Positions 25,196 through 35,772 are shown, counted from the stretch's first letter. The stretch is DNA of 64,000 bases from Cranoglanis bouderius (GCA_023630585.1 CM042551.1:4292001-4356000); one strand, 5' to 3'. Translations and numbers: made by a program. Notes: generated by a model from the letters alone, not told the origin.

Positions 25196-28100
25196 GTGAG
25201 TCACATCTCGTTCTGTGTGTTTCTGCCTTATCACGGCTTTGGAATGTTTTTTTTTGCTTGCTTGTTTGTTTTGATCGTTTAACACCGAGGTGTTTGTAGG
25301 TTATCTGTTATAACCTTTTCAATTCTAATTGCACTGACGAAATGAGAATAGACCCTGTCCACTTTATTAGGAACACTCTAGAGACTGGCGTGTGTGTAAA
25401 TCATCAAAATGATTTTATACATTTGCACGGTTGTGACACGATTGGCTTATTAAATAATTGCATGCAGGTGTAAAGGTGCTCCTAATAAACGTTAATAAAC
25501 TACTTTAACATCGACATCTGGACAGAATTTCTTTTGTCTGTGCTAATGCTCTACAAACTCTAATCATGTGAATGCTCACTCTGTGCTTGTCAAAAAAATC
25601 TACAGAAAAGCTTTTGTTTATCATCTTTCTCATCTTTACAGAAACTCAAATTTCACAACTTTAGGGTGGAGAAAGAGGAATAAAAAATATCAGAACAGGA
25701 AATCGAAACTGTGTGGTACAAAATTGTTGGAGTGTGACGAAGAGTTATTCTGGGTGAAAGCTAACATAAGCAACACTGTGGTATAACAGGATGTTACGTA
25801 TAGCCGGATACAGGCTGAAGAGTCAGGGTAGAGGAGAGTAGTCAGGATGCATGCGCTGGGGAGACGTCAGTTAATGCAGTAGAGTTTATTTTCATGAACG
25901 AAAAAGAGCAGTAATCCACAAATACAAAGAAACTGGGAAAAGGCAGTTATCCAAAAAGACAGGGAAAAAACTTGAAACGCAGAAGTGGTCTGGGTACCAC
26001 AAATTCGGAACTACGGCCATAAGAACAAAGACTACGGCTCAAAACGCTAAAGAATCTAAACTATTACAAAGCGAAACTACGGACATAACTAAACTAATCT
26101 AAGCTACGCTAATCTAGGAACTACGGACATAGGGACAAAGACTACGGTTCAAAACGCTAAAGAATCTAAACTATTACAAAGCGAAACTACAGACATAACT
26201 AAACAAATCTAAGCTACGCTAATCTATTAACTACAGACATAGGAACAAAAACTACAGACATAGGGAACAAAAACTATGGATCAAAACACTACGGAATCTA
26301 AACTAAACTAATACACCGCGAGGAAGCGGAAACAGCGCGGGGTATTTAAACACACGGAAATCAAACACGAAATCAAAGACACCTGGAAATCATCATTACA
26401 TCAAATGAACTAGAACCAATGAGAAAACAAGGAGGCGGGGACAGAGACATGACGTGAACACAATAACGAAAAGCACATGGCAGAGGTAAACAAAACGAGA
26501 GTCCCTCTGACAGGAGGCGGGACGCGCTCCGTGGAATGTGGAAGTAGACTACACTTCTTTTTGCAGCGTAGCGAGAGAGAGAGAGAAAACCTAACAGAGC
26601 CCCCCCCTTAAGGCGCGGCTCCCGAAGCACCGCAAGTTCCATCCACTCTGGCGGACTTGGGCCCCTGGGCAGGATCCTAACCTCTGCCCTCCAGGACCTG
26701 AGGCTGGTGATGTCCAGTGTCCCGAAACCAGAGCAGAGCGTGTCGGGTTTGCCTTGGACGAGAGCTTGGCCTGGAACCTGGATCAGGGACAGCTTTGGCA
26801 CCTGGATCAGGGACAGCTTTGGCACCTGGATCAGGGACAGCTTTGGCACCTGGATCAGGGACAGCTTTGGCACCTGGATCCGAGACAGACTTCGAGACAG
26901 ACTTCGAGACAGACTTCGAGACAGACTTCGAGACAGACTTCGAGACAGACTTCGAGACAGACTTCGAGACAGGACAGAGAATTAGGTTAGACCCAGAACC
27001 ATAAACAAAATCAAAAACTTGGTTGGAAATAGAGCTGGAAACTAAATTAGAGACAGCGCTGGAAACAGAGCTGGAAATTGGGTTGGAGACAGGGTTGGAG
27101 ACAGGATCTGAAACTGGACTGGAAGCTGAGATAGGAAGGTAACCAGAGACAGAGGAGGAGACAGAGGAGTGTGCTGGGTTGGAAACGGAGCTGGGAACGG
27201 AGCTGGAAACTAAATCAGCATCCGAACTGAGAATGAGAGCAAAAACATAACCAGAAATTAAACCAATATAGTTAGCAACTAAATCAGGAACCGGACTAGG
27301 AACCGGACTAGGAACTGGACTAGGAACTGGGTCTGAACCTGGACTTGGATTTGGACATGGAACTGAATTAGGAACTGGACTAGGAACAGGACTAGGAACG
27401 GGGTCGGAACCTGGACATAGACTGGGACATGGAAAGGAGGTCATCCCGTGGACCTCAGACATGGACTGGGCTTGAGAAGAGGTCATCCCATGGACCTCTG
27501 ACATGAACTTGACTTCGGAGGAGGTCATCCCGTGGACCTCTGACATGAACTTGACTTCGGAGGAGGTCATCCCGTGGACCTCTGACATGGACAGGGCAGG
27601 AGTGGAGGTTTCTTCTCGAACCTCTGACGAGAACATGGCTTGGGTGGAGGTCTCCTCGTGGACCTCCGGTATAAGCAGGACAGGAGAGGAGGTTTCCTCT
27701 TGAACCTCAGGCCTGAACAGGAGAGGAGTGGAGGTTTTTTCTTGAACCTCCAAGAGCAGCTCAGCTGAAGGGACCTCCCGCTGGGTCTCCGGCTGGAGCT
27801 CGGGGCTGGAGGTCACCTCGTTAACCTCCAGGAGCAGCTCCGCTGTGGAGACCTCCTGCTGGGCCTCCGGCTGGAGCTCAGGGCTGGAGGTCGCCACGTT
27901 AACCTCCAGGGGCAGCTCTGCTGTGGAGACCTCCTGCTGGGCCTCCGGCTGGAGCTCAGGGCTGGAGGTCGCCACGTTAACCTCCAGGGGCAGCTCCGCT
28001 GTGGAGACCTCCTGCTGGGCCTCTGGCTGGAGCTCGGGGCTGGAGGTCACCATGTTAACCTCCAGGGGCAGCTCCTGGGTCCGGGGCTGAAAGGTGCAGG

Positions 28101-29383
28101 CTGCCCTGTTAGCCCGCTCCCCCTCATAGTGTTCCAGGAACGACTGGCCCTGGTCCCCGGGCAGGTGCACCGAGTTTAATAGGGAGTTGAGGTCAGACTC
28201 AGTTTCTGGGCTCCCGTATTCCCGTGATAGGAGTTCCACAAACCCTGAGACTGTTGCCAGTTCATTATAACCGCCGGCGAGGAGGGTCTCCGCCCACCAG
28301 CGGGCTGAGCCGACCAATCGGGAAAGGAGGAACCGTGCCCATAGTTCCTCACTGGGTTTTGGACCCTCTAAGCCAACAAAAAATACTTGAGCATGTAAAA
28401 AAAAAAATACCTTGGTTGCCACGAGACGCCGTCGTAGGCGGTAGGAGGCGGAACGCAGGCCCGGAATGAAATAGAGTCCAAGGGGGGAACAGAAGCTAGG
28501 GCGCGGTTATTCCGGAGTTTCCCCGCTGCATCCATGTTTAGGCGGTGTATTCTGTTACGTATAGCCGGATACAGGCTGAAGAGTCAGGGTAGAGGAGAGT
28601 AGTCAGGATGCATGCGCTGGGGAGACGTCAGTTAATGCAGTAAAGTTTATTTTCATAAACGAAAAAGAGCAGTAATTCACAAATACAAAGAAACTGAGAA
28701 AAGGCAGTTATCCAAAAAGACAGGGAAAAAACTCGAAACGCAGAAGTGGTCTGGGAACCACAAATTCAGAACTACGGACATAAGAACAAAGACTACGGCT
28801 CAAAACGCTACGGAATCTAAACTATTACAAAGCGAAACTACTGACATAACTAAACTAATCTAAGCTACGCTAATCTAGGAACTACGGATATAGGAAACAA
28901 AAGACTACGGATCAAAACACTACGGAATCTAATCTAAACTAATACACCGCGAGGAAGCGGAAACAGCGCGGGGTATTTAAACACACGGAAATCAAACACG
29001 AAATCAAAGACACCTGGAAATCATCATTACATCAAATGAACTAGAACCAATGAGAAAACAAGGAGGCGGGGACAGAGACGACGTGAACACAATAACGAAA
29101 AGCACATGGCAGAGGTAAACAAAACGAGAGTCCCTCTGACAGGAGGCGGGACGCGCTCCGTGGAATGCGGAAGTAGGCTACACTTCTTTTTGCAGCGTAG
29201 CGAGAGAGAGAGAGAAAACCTAACACAGGACCTGACTTGATTCCTGGTTGTTCCTCAACATTAAATGTAGCTATAAACAGCTAAAAAGTATACTATGTGG
29301 TGTCATTGTATAATTAAAGGTTTTTAACCTCCAGAAAAGAGTTCTACTTGTGCTTCCCAAGAAAAAACTTTCAAACTAAATAC

Positions 29384-29419
<36 letters not shown>

Positions 29420-32400
29420 TAAATTGTTTGTCCTTCTGGAGGAACCCTTAAAGGCTCAATGTAGAACCCAAAAAATAAAGTGTTAGTTTCAGGTAGAACC
29501 CTTTCTTGGAAGCTGTGAACCCATAATTATCCTAAGAACGCTTGAAGAAGCAAGAGTGTGTGTTAAGTGGGTAAGTGTGTGTTGCAAACTTAAATTATTG
29601 GTCATATTTCCTTCTTAATACGTAGAACCTGTCAGGTGTTTAACATTTAACTAAACTGTCCTGGTGTTTGGTACACTGGAAAAAAGGTTCCTTAAGGGTT
29701 CTTAAATCCAAAAAGGGTTGTACTTGGTTCACATGCTGCCAGCACAGATAAGATTCATGAGTTACAAACAGAACTAAATCTTTTCCTGCAGGTCTTCAGT
29801 TAGCCGTACTGAGCGATGTGACTGCTGCAACATGTGATCCTGGATATGTAGATATGAAAAGAAAATGTGTAGGTATGGACTGACATGCAACATATAAGTA
29901 TTTTTAAACACTATTTCCAATAAGGGTTCAATTATCTGTAACCTTCTAATACATTTTCGTAAATAATCTCCAGGCCCAAACAGAATTTACAGAAATTATT
30001 CTGTGATTTTTTTTTTTTTTGTCTTTGAATCTGAGTTCATGGTGTGCAGTTTGGATATAAATGTCTTTACATAATCCAGGAAGTTTTCAAGGAAAAATGT
30101 CACCAGAATATACAGTAAAGAGAGTAGAACAATAAGGCCTCATTTATCAAACTGGATACGAACAAATTTATTTGCAAATTGTTCACAGCAGCATTTATAC
30201 AACAAATGTGACACTCATGAAAAACTCATTTATTGGCTTTAAATCACATAATTCATGATTTTATATACGTATAATGCTGTCAACTTTAAATCCTGTTTAT
30301 TTCAGTCACACAAAAATGTAATAAGCATGTTCTGCATCTCAGTCGTTTCATATTAATGGCTCGAAAGAAAACAGTCCGAAAGGAATCCATAAATTCAGAT
30401 GAATAATTTTTCTATTAACAGGAGCTTTTAGTTCAGTTCGGCCTATGGAAACATTTACACACAAATTTATTAAAAGTATCTTGATAAATGAGGCTCGGTG
30501 TGTTTGTTTTTCATATGTGATCATACATCCTATAAAACAGATGAGAACGAGTGTGATGATGAGAACCCAATGTGTGGTCTGAATGCAAATTGCTACAACA
30601 CAATCGGTAGCTATTACTGTCAGTGTGTAACGGGGTACCAGACGATTTCACACAAGAATTTCACCGCAGAAGAAGGTGTAATATGCAGAGGTCAGTATGT
30701 CTGTAGTATTCATTGATCTCGTCCAGGAGCGGTTTTATGCAAGCCAAAATGTTATATGCAAAGGTGAGATGTGAATTTAACTTCGAGGATACACAGAAAC
30801 TATGCAACACATTTAATAGCTTTTGCTGCACTCTTTAAAAAAATGTTTTTATACTGTACTTAATGTGCTTTTATGATGGTGTATTAAGGGTGTAATTATA
30901 TTTACCTCTGATTGAGAAGATAGATCTCTATCAGAGTGCTTTGTTGTGTTACATCAAGCAACACATTGTGGTATAACAGGAACTTAGTTGTTCTGTTGAT
31001 GTTCCATGACATTAAATGTATCTGTACCATAAACAGATAAAGTGTTACAGGAATAAAACGCTTGTTGGGATCTGCTACTATAGGAAAAAAACAGGATGTC
31101 AAGGCGGGACATATCAAATGGCTCCTCCCCTTTTAAAATAGAGAAATAGAGTTTGGCTGACCTCACAGCCCGAGGTAAGCAGTACTTGAAAGTTAGCACC
31201 GTGGATATTTATAATGTTGGGGGCGGGACACTTCAGATTCTAGAGAGCATTCGATTGGACAGAAAATCTGATGAGAAGCTGAAGTGCAGAATGATGTCAT
31301 CAAAACTGTTGATCCGTATTGGTGGTAGAGAGAGAGTGTAAATTTTGAATGCATATATCTCATTTCACTCGAGACCTAAATGAATTATGCAGAGGCCACT
31401 ACTTCCATAATATTCATTGAATTATTTCCTGTCTGGTTAAACCTGAACCTTTACACTTGTCCTCCTCTCTCAAGACATCAATGAGTGTTTGGAGAACAAC
31501 AACATCTGTGGTCCTAATGCTACCTGCATTAACACAGAAGGTTCCTATTACTGCACGTGTCATTCAGGTTTTCTGGCCAGCAACGGACAGGAGCGGTTTA
31601 ATGCAAGCCAAGGAGTTAGATGCAACGGTGAGGTGTAATGTGTTCATTGTTCTGCGTGACTCAGTTGTATGATGATATGATCTAAAATAAGTGGTGATCA
31701 AACATATTCGTGAGTTATATTATATATTTATTTCTGTGTATTACTAACAGACAGAGATGAATGTGCAAATGCTCTGGGGATTTGTGGAAAACATGCAGTT
31801 TGCCATAACACAGTTGGTAGCTACTACTGCACCTGTGTGTCTGGCTACACGCTGAGGTCTGGGAGAACTACCTTCACTAACGTTGATGGACGTAGCGCTT
31901 GTATTGGTGAGGTTTTTCTTTTCCATCCTGCATTTCTGAGGTACATTTTAGTAGCAGACTATTGAAGGTGTTATTGTGGTGTTCTCTCAGTGTACTCCAG
32001 GCATTTTACAATATAACAGAGAGTTAATAACTGGATAATCAGTGACAGCTCGAGCATGAAACGTTCAAATGTTGAGGTATCATCCATGACATAATAAGAA
32101 TTATGTGGGCCAAAATGTTCACAATGTATGTATGTTCATCACACTAAAAATTCCATGTGTACTACATACATCTTATTTTTAAAATGTTTGTTTGACTTTT
32201 ATTATAAGGGATTGTGGTAGGTCCAGTTTAAGGTCTCTATTTGATTGTTCTACACGTGGTATCATTTAATTTATACTTATTTATTCTTAGGTGAAATCTG
32301 TGTATGTTTTATTATTTCTTAGAAACTGAGCTAATGCTATGCAGTTTTGATATTGTCTCGAAGTAAGTGAAAGTATTCACAGGTAAACCTGAATCTTCCT

Positions 32401-32582
32401 CTTTTCTTGCAGACACCAGGAAAGGTTCTGAGGACAAAAGTCTGTGTGCTCCTGATGCTGAGTGCCAAAAAACCAGCATGTACTGCATGAATGTTGAGTC
32501 CAGCGCCGGACTGCAGCAGTTTAACCCGACTGTTCCCACATTTCTACCTGTGATTCTCTGGATACTGATTATCTACCAGTGA
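25168..32582 (+). CDS. Gene A: secreted or GPI-anchored triple cbEGF protein, ADGRE/CD97-ectodomain-like
   Basis: Exons 25168-25195, 29792-29872, 30541-30690, 31475-31627, 31751-31906, 32413-32582 have GT-AG borders, mostly phase 1, and give 738 nt, 245 residues plus stop with no break. Order: signal peptide MSRLYLLFLGLQLAVL; a half-EGF (CDPGY...KC); three six-cysteine cbEGF modules starting DENEC, DINEC and DRDEC, each with the Asp/Asn-hydroxylation pattern CxNx4YxCxC; then a short Cys-containing segment (SLCAPDAEC) and a tail ending FLPVILWILIIYQ. That tail follows SSAG and has no basic residues after it, which suits a GPI signal better than a transmembrane anchor. No GAIN or seven-helix region follows, so this is not a full adhesion receptor. 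Sequon NAT lies in EGF2. Function unknown; a ligand, decoy or adhesion role is inference. Confidence 0.85.
25792..26596 (-). repeat. 3' LTR (relative to element), with internal duplication
   Basis: 805 bp, about 130 bp longer than its partner. The segment from ~26009 (containing AAAACGCTAAAGAATCTAAA) is repeated from ~26130. On the - strand, AATAAACTC near 25886-25894 is the candidate poly(A) signal and TTTAAATA near 26343 a TATA-like box. Confidence 0.9.
26677..28540 (-). CDS. gag-like frame of the LTR element, one frameshift
   Basis: The open part (28422-26677, 581 codons) begins with a Ty3/gypsy capsid-type region (RFLLSRLVGSARWWAETLL; SFLEHYEGERA) followed by long low-complexity repeats: a ~26-residue Glu/Pro unit (PLEVN, SPELQPEAQQE) four times, a SEVHGMTSS unit, Pro/Val/Ser runs, KSVS repeats and a PDPGAKAV unit. 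An ATG near 28536 starts the likely N-terminus in another frame; the two frames meet at the A/T-run at 28399-28409, where a one-base slip would explain the break. No zinc knuckle or enzyme domain is visible. Dead or trans-complemented. Confidence 0.75.
26770..26975. repeat. 24-bp and 12-bp tandem repeats within the gag-like frame
   Basis: 26770-26880 holds four to five copies of a 24-bp unit (GATCAGGGACAGCTTTGGCA plus CCTG). 26881-26973 holds about seven copies of CGAGACAGACTT. Both are multiples of three, so the frame stays open. Confidence 0.95.
27780..28080. repeat. 78-bp tandem repeat within the gag-like frame
   Basis: Four copies of a 78-bp unit around CTGGAGCTCAGGGCTGGAGG and GTGGAGACCTCCTGCTGGGC, again preserving the frame. 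Confidence 0.92.
28553..29225 (-). repeat. 5' LTR (relative to element)
   Basis: 673 bp, TG...CA, near-identical to 25792-26596 minus the duplicated segment. Confidence 0.92.
29386..29417. repeat. (AAT)n microsatellite
   Basis: About ten units in gene A intron 1. Confidence 0.9.
29792..29872 (+). CDS. Gene A exon 2 (rest of signal peptide, half-EGF)
   Basis: Residues 10-36. LQLAVLSDVTAATCDPGY, then a second Cys near its end; the signal cleavage is probably after the TAA-like small-residue run. Confidence 0.87.
30137..30494. mobile_element. Fold-back MITE in gene A intron 2
   Basis: Ends are exact inverted repeats GCCTCATTTATCAA (30137-30150) and TTGATAAATGAGGC (30481-30494). A related copy occupies the same intron position in gene B (35263-35574), and none is present at the matching place in gene C. 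Confidence 0.85.
30541..30690 (+). CDS. Gene A exon 3 (cbEGF 1)
   Basis: DENECDDENPMCGLNANCYN onward, six cysteines, sequon NFT; phase 1 on both sides. Confidence 0.9.
30960..31085. repeat. Palindromic-family fragment
   Basis: GTGGTATAACAGGAACTTAG ... ACATTAAATGTATCTG ... ATAAACAGATAAAGTG matches the outer arm of the repeat family best seen at 33390-33690 and 53520-53870. Confidence 0.65.
31100..31345. repeat. Dispersed repeat, copy 2
   Basis: Partner of 185-405. Compared with that copy it carries a ~25-bp extra segment (around 31150) and an open 62-codon frame (31153-31341) with no recognised domain. Confidence 0.7.
31475..31627 (+). CDS. Gene A exon 4 (cbEGF 2)
   Basis: DINECLENNNICGPNATCIN onward with GSYYCTC; the tail SNGQERFNASQG is the motif amplified in gene C. 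Confidence 0.9.
31751..31906 (+). CDS. Gene A exon 5 (cbEGF 3)
   Basis: DRDECANALGICGKHAVCHN onward, GSYYCTC, sixth Cys in SACIG. Decayed relatives of this exon follow each amplified exon of gene C. Confidence 0.9.
32413..32582 (+). CDS. Gene A exon 6 (C-terminal hydrophobic tail)
   Basis: DTRKGSEDKSLCAPDAECQK, then a third Cys, ESSAGLQQF and a hydrophobic end, TGA at 32580-32582. The acceptor CTTGCAG is strong. Confidence 0.8.
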
Positions 32583-32838
32583 CACATTAATATATCTTTA
32601 GATCTTAATCTCAAAATCTAAATCTTAACAGCAGGAGAAAACAAGTTTAAATGTTTAGCTTGTAAAGTTTCAAATATGAATGAAAAATGTTTCCATAAAG
32701 CAGTATGAATATTAAAAGTATTAAAAACTATTAAAAATGCATTAGGAGTTTTAAAAAGAGTAACATTAACTAAATGCAAACTGAACTGCACAATCCAGAA
32801 AATTCTGAAACACGTAAGAATTGTTCAACATTTACGTA

Positions 32839-32839
<1 letters not shown>

Positions 32840-32914
<75 letters not shown>
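32840..32914. repeat. (TG)n microsatellite
   Basis: About 37 units. Confidence 0.98.
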
Positions 32915-32918
<4 letters not shown>

Positions 32919-32929
32919 CCCAGGGGATC

Positions 32930-33160
32930 AACTGTTTCTGAAAATCTCAAACCAGCATCTGGTACCAGCAATCATTCCACAGTCAAAGTCACTGAGCTCA
33001 CACTTTCCCCCATTCTGATGTTTCATGTGAACATTACCTAAAGCTCATGACCTGTATCTGCATGATTTTATACATTTGCATGGCTGTGACATAATTCGCT
33101 GATTAGATAATTGTATGAATGTACAGGTGTACAGGTGTTCCTAATAAACAGTGAGTGTAT
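32930..33160 (-). mobile_element. Tc1-like terminal fragment
   Basis: Ends GTACAGGTGTTCCTAATAAA, the reverse of the 6085 terminus, and contains TGATTTTATACATTTGCATG shared with 25400-25440. No transposase remains. Confidence 0.65.
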
Positions 33161-33389
33161 AAAACTACTTTAAAATGAACATCTGGACAGGATTTTTGTC
33201 TGTGCTAATGCATCATAAGCTCTAATGATCTGAATGCTCCCTCTGTGCTTTTCAAAATCGACAGAAATCTCAATTACAGAAACTCAAATGGGAAGTTCAT
33301 TAGAATTGAGCAGTACTAAGAAAAAAGGTGTGAAGCAAGACTGGATTCAGGGTGGATTCTGCGTGAATACAAGCCAACCACACCATGGT

Positions 33390-33690
33390 ATAACAAGAAT
33401 TAACTTGTTTCGTGGATGTTCCAGAACATTTGAACTAATAATAAACAGATAAAAAGTATGTGTGGTTCACTGATAAATTAAAAAAAATTGTTAGTGTTGG
33501 CAGACTGCTGTGGTGTAAGAGGAATAAAACACATTGGGACATGCTGAAAATAAATAAATAAACAAACAAACAAACAAACATACATAAACTTCATATAGAA
33601 ATCAATGATCACCCATGTTATTGATTATTTTCCTATAGCAGCACAACACTGAGTGTTTTATTCCTTACATATTCCTTTTTCAATCGTGGT
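33390..33690. repeat. Palindromic repeat family copy
   Basis: Contains TGGTATAACAAGAATTAACT, GGAATAAAACACATTGGGAC and the inverted arm GATTATTTTCCTATAGCAGC ... GTGTTTTATTCC. The two arms are inverted repeats of each other. Confidence 0.75.
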
Positions 33691-33932
33691 AACCGGGTGT
33701 CACTGTAGACTCTCTTGTTTGGACAAAATAAATGCTCAGTCAAAACACTGTAAAGTCTTGCCATAGTATGCACATGCAGTGTCCTCCTTAATTATTGGCA
33801 CCCTTCCTGGAAAAGGTAGCAAAAGTAATAGAATAAAATAAACAGTTCAGTCAATAATTCAAAATTTTCCAATCAACCAAATCAACCAGAGAAATTGATC
33901 TTAGAAAAAGTGTTCTGCAGTGGTTCTTTAAG

Positions 33933-34177
33933 GGTTCTGTTAGGTCGTGCCATGGATTGTCTATTCTGGTATTTTGGATATTTGCTACGTTCTCTGGATT
34001 TTGGGTTATTGCCTTGCCCTTGCTGTTACTGTTTGCCATTGCCACGAATCTTGCCTGTTTTTTGACCTTGCCTTAGCCTCACGTTTTGATCTGTTCCATT
34101 ACTTGTGAGTATTTCTAATAAAGTGACTGTTTGCCCCGCACTTGCATCCGGCCCTCATCCTGTGTTGTAACAGGTTC
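33933..34177 (+). mobile_element. Solo LTR 1, upstream of pseudogene B
   Basis: The LTR 33938-34172 starts TGTTAGG and ends GTAACA, flanked by the exact 5-bp duplication GGTTC (33933-33937, 34173-34177). AATAAA at 34117-34122 gives + orientation. 235 bp, no interior: the product of LTR-LTR recombination. Confidence 0.85.
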
Positions 34178-34593
34178 ATTGTAGAATTAAAGGTTCTTCC
34201 AAACAAGAGGGTTCTACATGTGCTCTCAAAAATTAAAGATCTTTAAATCCAATACAAAAAATTAGAAGCCTTTTTTGGAAGCTATGAACCCTAAATTATC
34301 AAACAAACAAACAAAAGAACCCTAAGCAATAGTGTGTATTGAGTGTGTGAGTGTGTGGTGCAAACTTAAATTATTGGTCATGTTTTCTTCCTAATACATA
34401 GAACCAGGTGTGTAATAGAACATTTGTCCTGGTATGTTGTACACTGTAGGAAAACAGGTTCTTTAAGGGTTCTCAAATCCAAAAAGGGTCCTACTTGGTG
34501 TTTAGTGAAAAATCATTCATCACTGTAAACTCACATGCTGCCAGCACAGATAAGATTAATGAGTTACAAACAGAACTAAATCTTTTCCTGCAG

Positions 34594-34677
34594 GTCTTCA
34601 GTTAGCCGTACTGAGCGATGTGGCTGCTGCCGTAATATGCGATCCTGGATATGAAACTATAGAAGAAACATGTGTAG
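34594..34677 (+). pseudogene. Gene B exon 2 copy
   Basis: 84 bp, intact splice sites (CCTGCAG|; GTAG|GTACGG); one codon longer than in gene A. Confidence 0.8.
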
Positions 34678-34892
34678 GTACGGACTGACCTGCAACATAT
34701 AAGTATTTTTAAACACTATTTCCAATAAGTGTTCAATTATCTGTAACCTTCTAATACATTTTCGTAATTAATCTCCAGTTCTGAGTTCTGTATCTGAGTT
34801 TATGGTGTGCATTTGGATATAAAATCTATAAAAAGAGATATGTTTACATAATTCTGGATGTTTTAAACTTAAGCAAAGAGAATAGAAAGATG

Positions 34893-35267
34893 GATACTGC
34901 CATGCGACGGAGTCGGAGATGGATGTAATTGCAGATTGTGAGTTTATTGAAACAGTTTATTGGGACAGGCAAAAAGTCAGGGAATCAGCAAACAATACTT
35001 CAGAGACAAATGCAAAAAATCAAACACATAAACAAAGGCTTGGTAAGTCAGATAAACGTACACTGAGCGTTACTTCGCAACCAGTCATTGTGAGAGTCTG
35101 AGTTTATATAGGCTGATTGGAGGTGACTGGAAACAGGTTTGCCTTGTCAATATTCAGGTGAGTGTGAATGTGCGAGAGAATGTGGGAGAGGTGGCCATGT
35201 TTGTATGCCGTGGTGTGCTCTGGGAAGTGGAGTTCACAGTGGATTCTGGAACTGGCGTGACAGATAC
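34893..35267 (-). mobile_element. Solo LTR 2, inside the MITE of pseudogene B
   Basis: The LTR 34898-35262 (365 bp) reads TGTCACGCC...GCATGGCA on the - strand, flanked by the exact duplication GATAC (34893-34897, 35263-35267). The - strand shows CCTATATAAAC (35103-35113) and AATAAA near 34942 and 34957. Gene A has the unoccupied site GGATACGAACAAATTT at 30153-30168. Confidence 0.9.
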
Positions 35268-35574
35268 AAACAAATTTACTTGCAAATTCATGAGTTCACA
35301 GCAAACTCGTTCATTGGCTTTAAATCACATAATTCGTGATATTATATATGGATTAGGCTGACTTTAAATCAAACTTTAAATCCTATTCATTTCAGTTACA
35401 CAAAAAATTTAATGTTGTGAATTTCATATCAAACCACTTGAAAGAAAGCAATCCAAAAGAAACCCATAAATTCAGACAAATATATATATTTTTAACGGGA
35501 ACTTTAAGTTCAGCTTGGCCTATGAAAACATTTACACACAACTTTACTATATAAAGTATCTTGATAAATGAGGC
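35263..35574. mobile_element. MITE copy in gene B intron, left end lost
   Basis: Right end TTGATAAATGAGGC at 35561-35574 and most of the body match 30153-30494. The left inverted repeat is gone, just beyond the solo LTR. Confidence 0.8.
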
Positions 35575-35619
35575 TCGGTGTGTTTATTTTTCATATGTGA
35601 TCTACATCCTATAAAACAG

Positions 35620-35772
35620 ATGAGGACGAGTGTCAGTTTGAACCCCCACTATGTGGTAAGAATGCAAATTGCTACAACACAGAAGGTAGCTACTACTGTA
35701 AGTGTGTGCCGGGGTACCAGACGACTTCACAGACGGTTGAATTCACTCTGGACAAAGGCGGACAATGCATAG
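35620..35772 (+). pseudogene. Gene B exon 3 copy (cbEGF)
   Basis: All six cysteines and the CxNx4YxCxC pattern are present, borders are good, and the reading frame is open. The best preserved part of B. Confidence 0.82.

Larger units (their letters stand above)
25787..29230 (-). mobile_element. Non-autonomous Ty3/gypsy-type LTR retrotransposon in gene A intron 1
   Basis: LTRs 25792-26596 and 28553-29225 are bounded by TG...CA and flanked by the 5-bp target duplication CAGGA (25787-25791, 29226-29230). A polypurine tract (- strand AAGGGGGGGGCTC) abuts the LTR at 26597, so the element reads leftward, antisense to gene A. The 1.96-kb interior has only a gag-like frame and no protease, reverse transcriptase or integrase. 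I could not assign a tRNA primer site with confidence. The LTRs are nearly identical apart from a tandem duplication, so insertion looks recent. Length 3434 bp without the duplications. Confidence 0.92.
32583..34593. other. Spacer between genes A and B
   Basis: Holds a (TG)n tract, a Tc1-family end (32930-33160), a palindromic-family copy (33390-33690), one solo LTR (33938-34172), and from about 34178 sequence paralogous to gene A intron 1. No equivalent of exon 1 was found. Confidence 0.6.

Noticed and set aside
26707..27004. + strand frames with repeated WIRDSFGT, RLRD or LAPGSGTA
   Set aside because: Alternative readings of the tandem repeats inside the antisense gag-like frame; all three frames stay open because unit lengths are multiples of three.
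35139..35361. Two overlapping 66-67-codon frames with several cysteines downstream of gene B exon 2
   Set aside because: They lie within solo LTR 2 and the truncated MITE; the Cys content is accidental.
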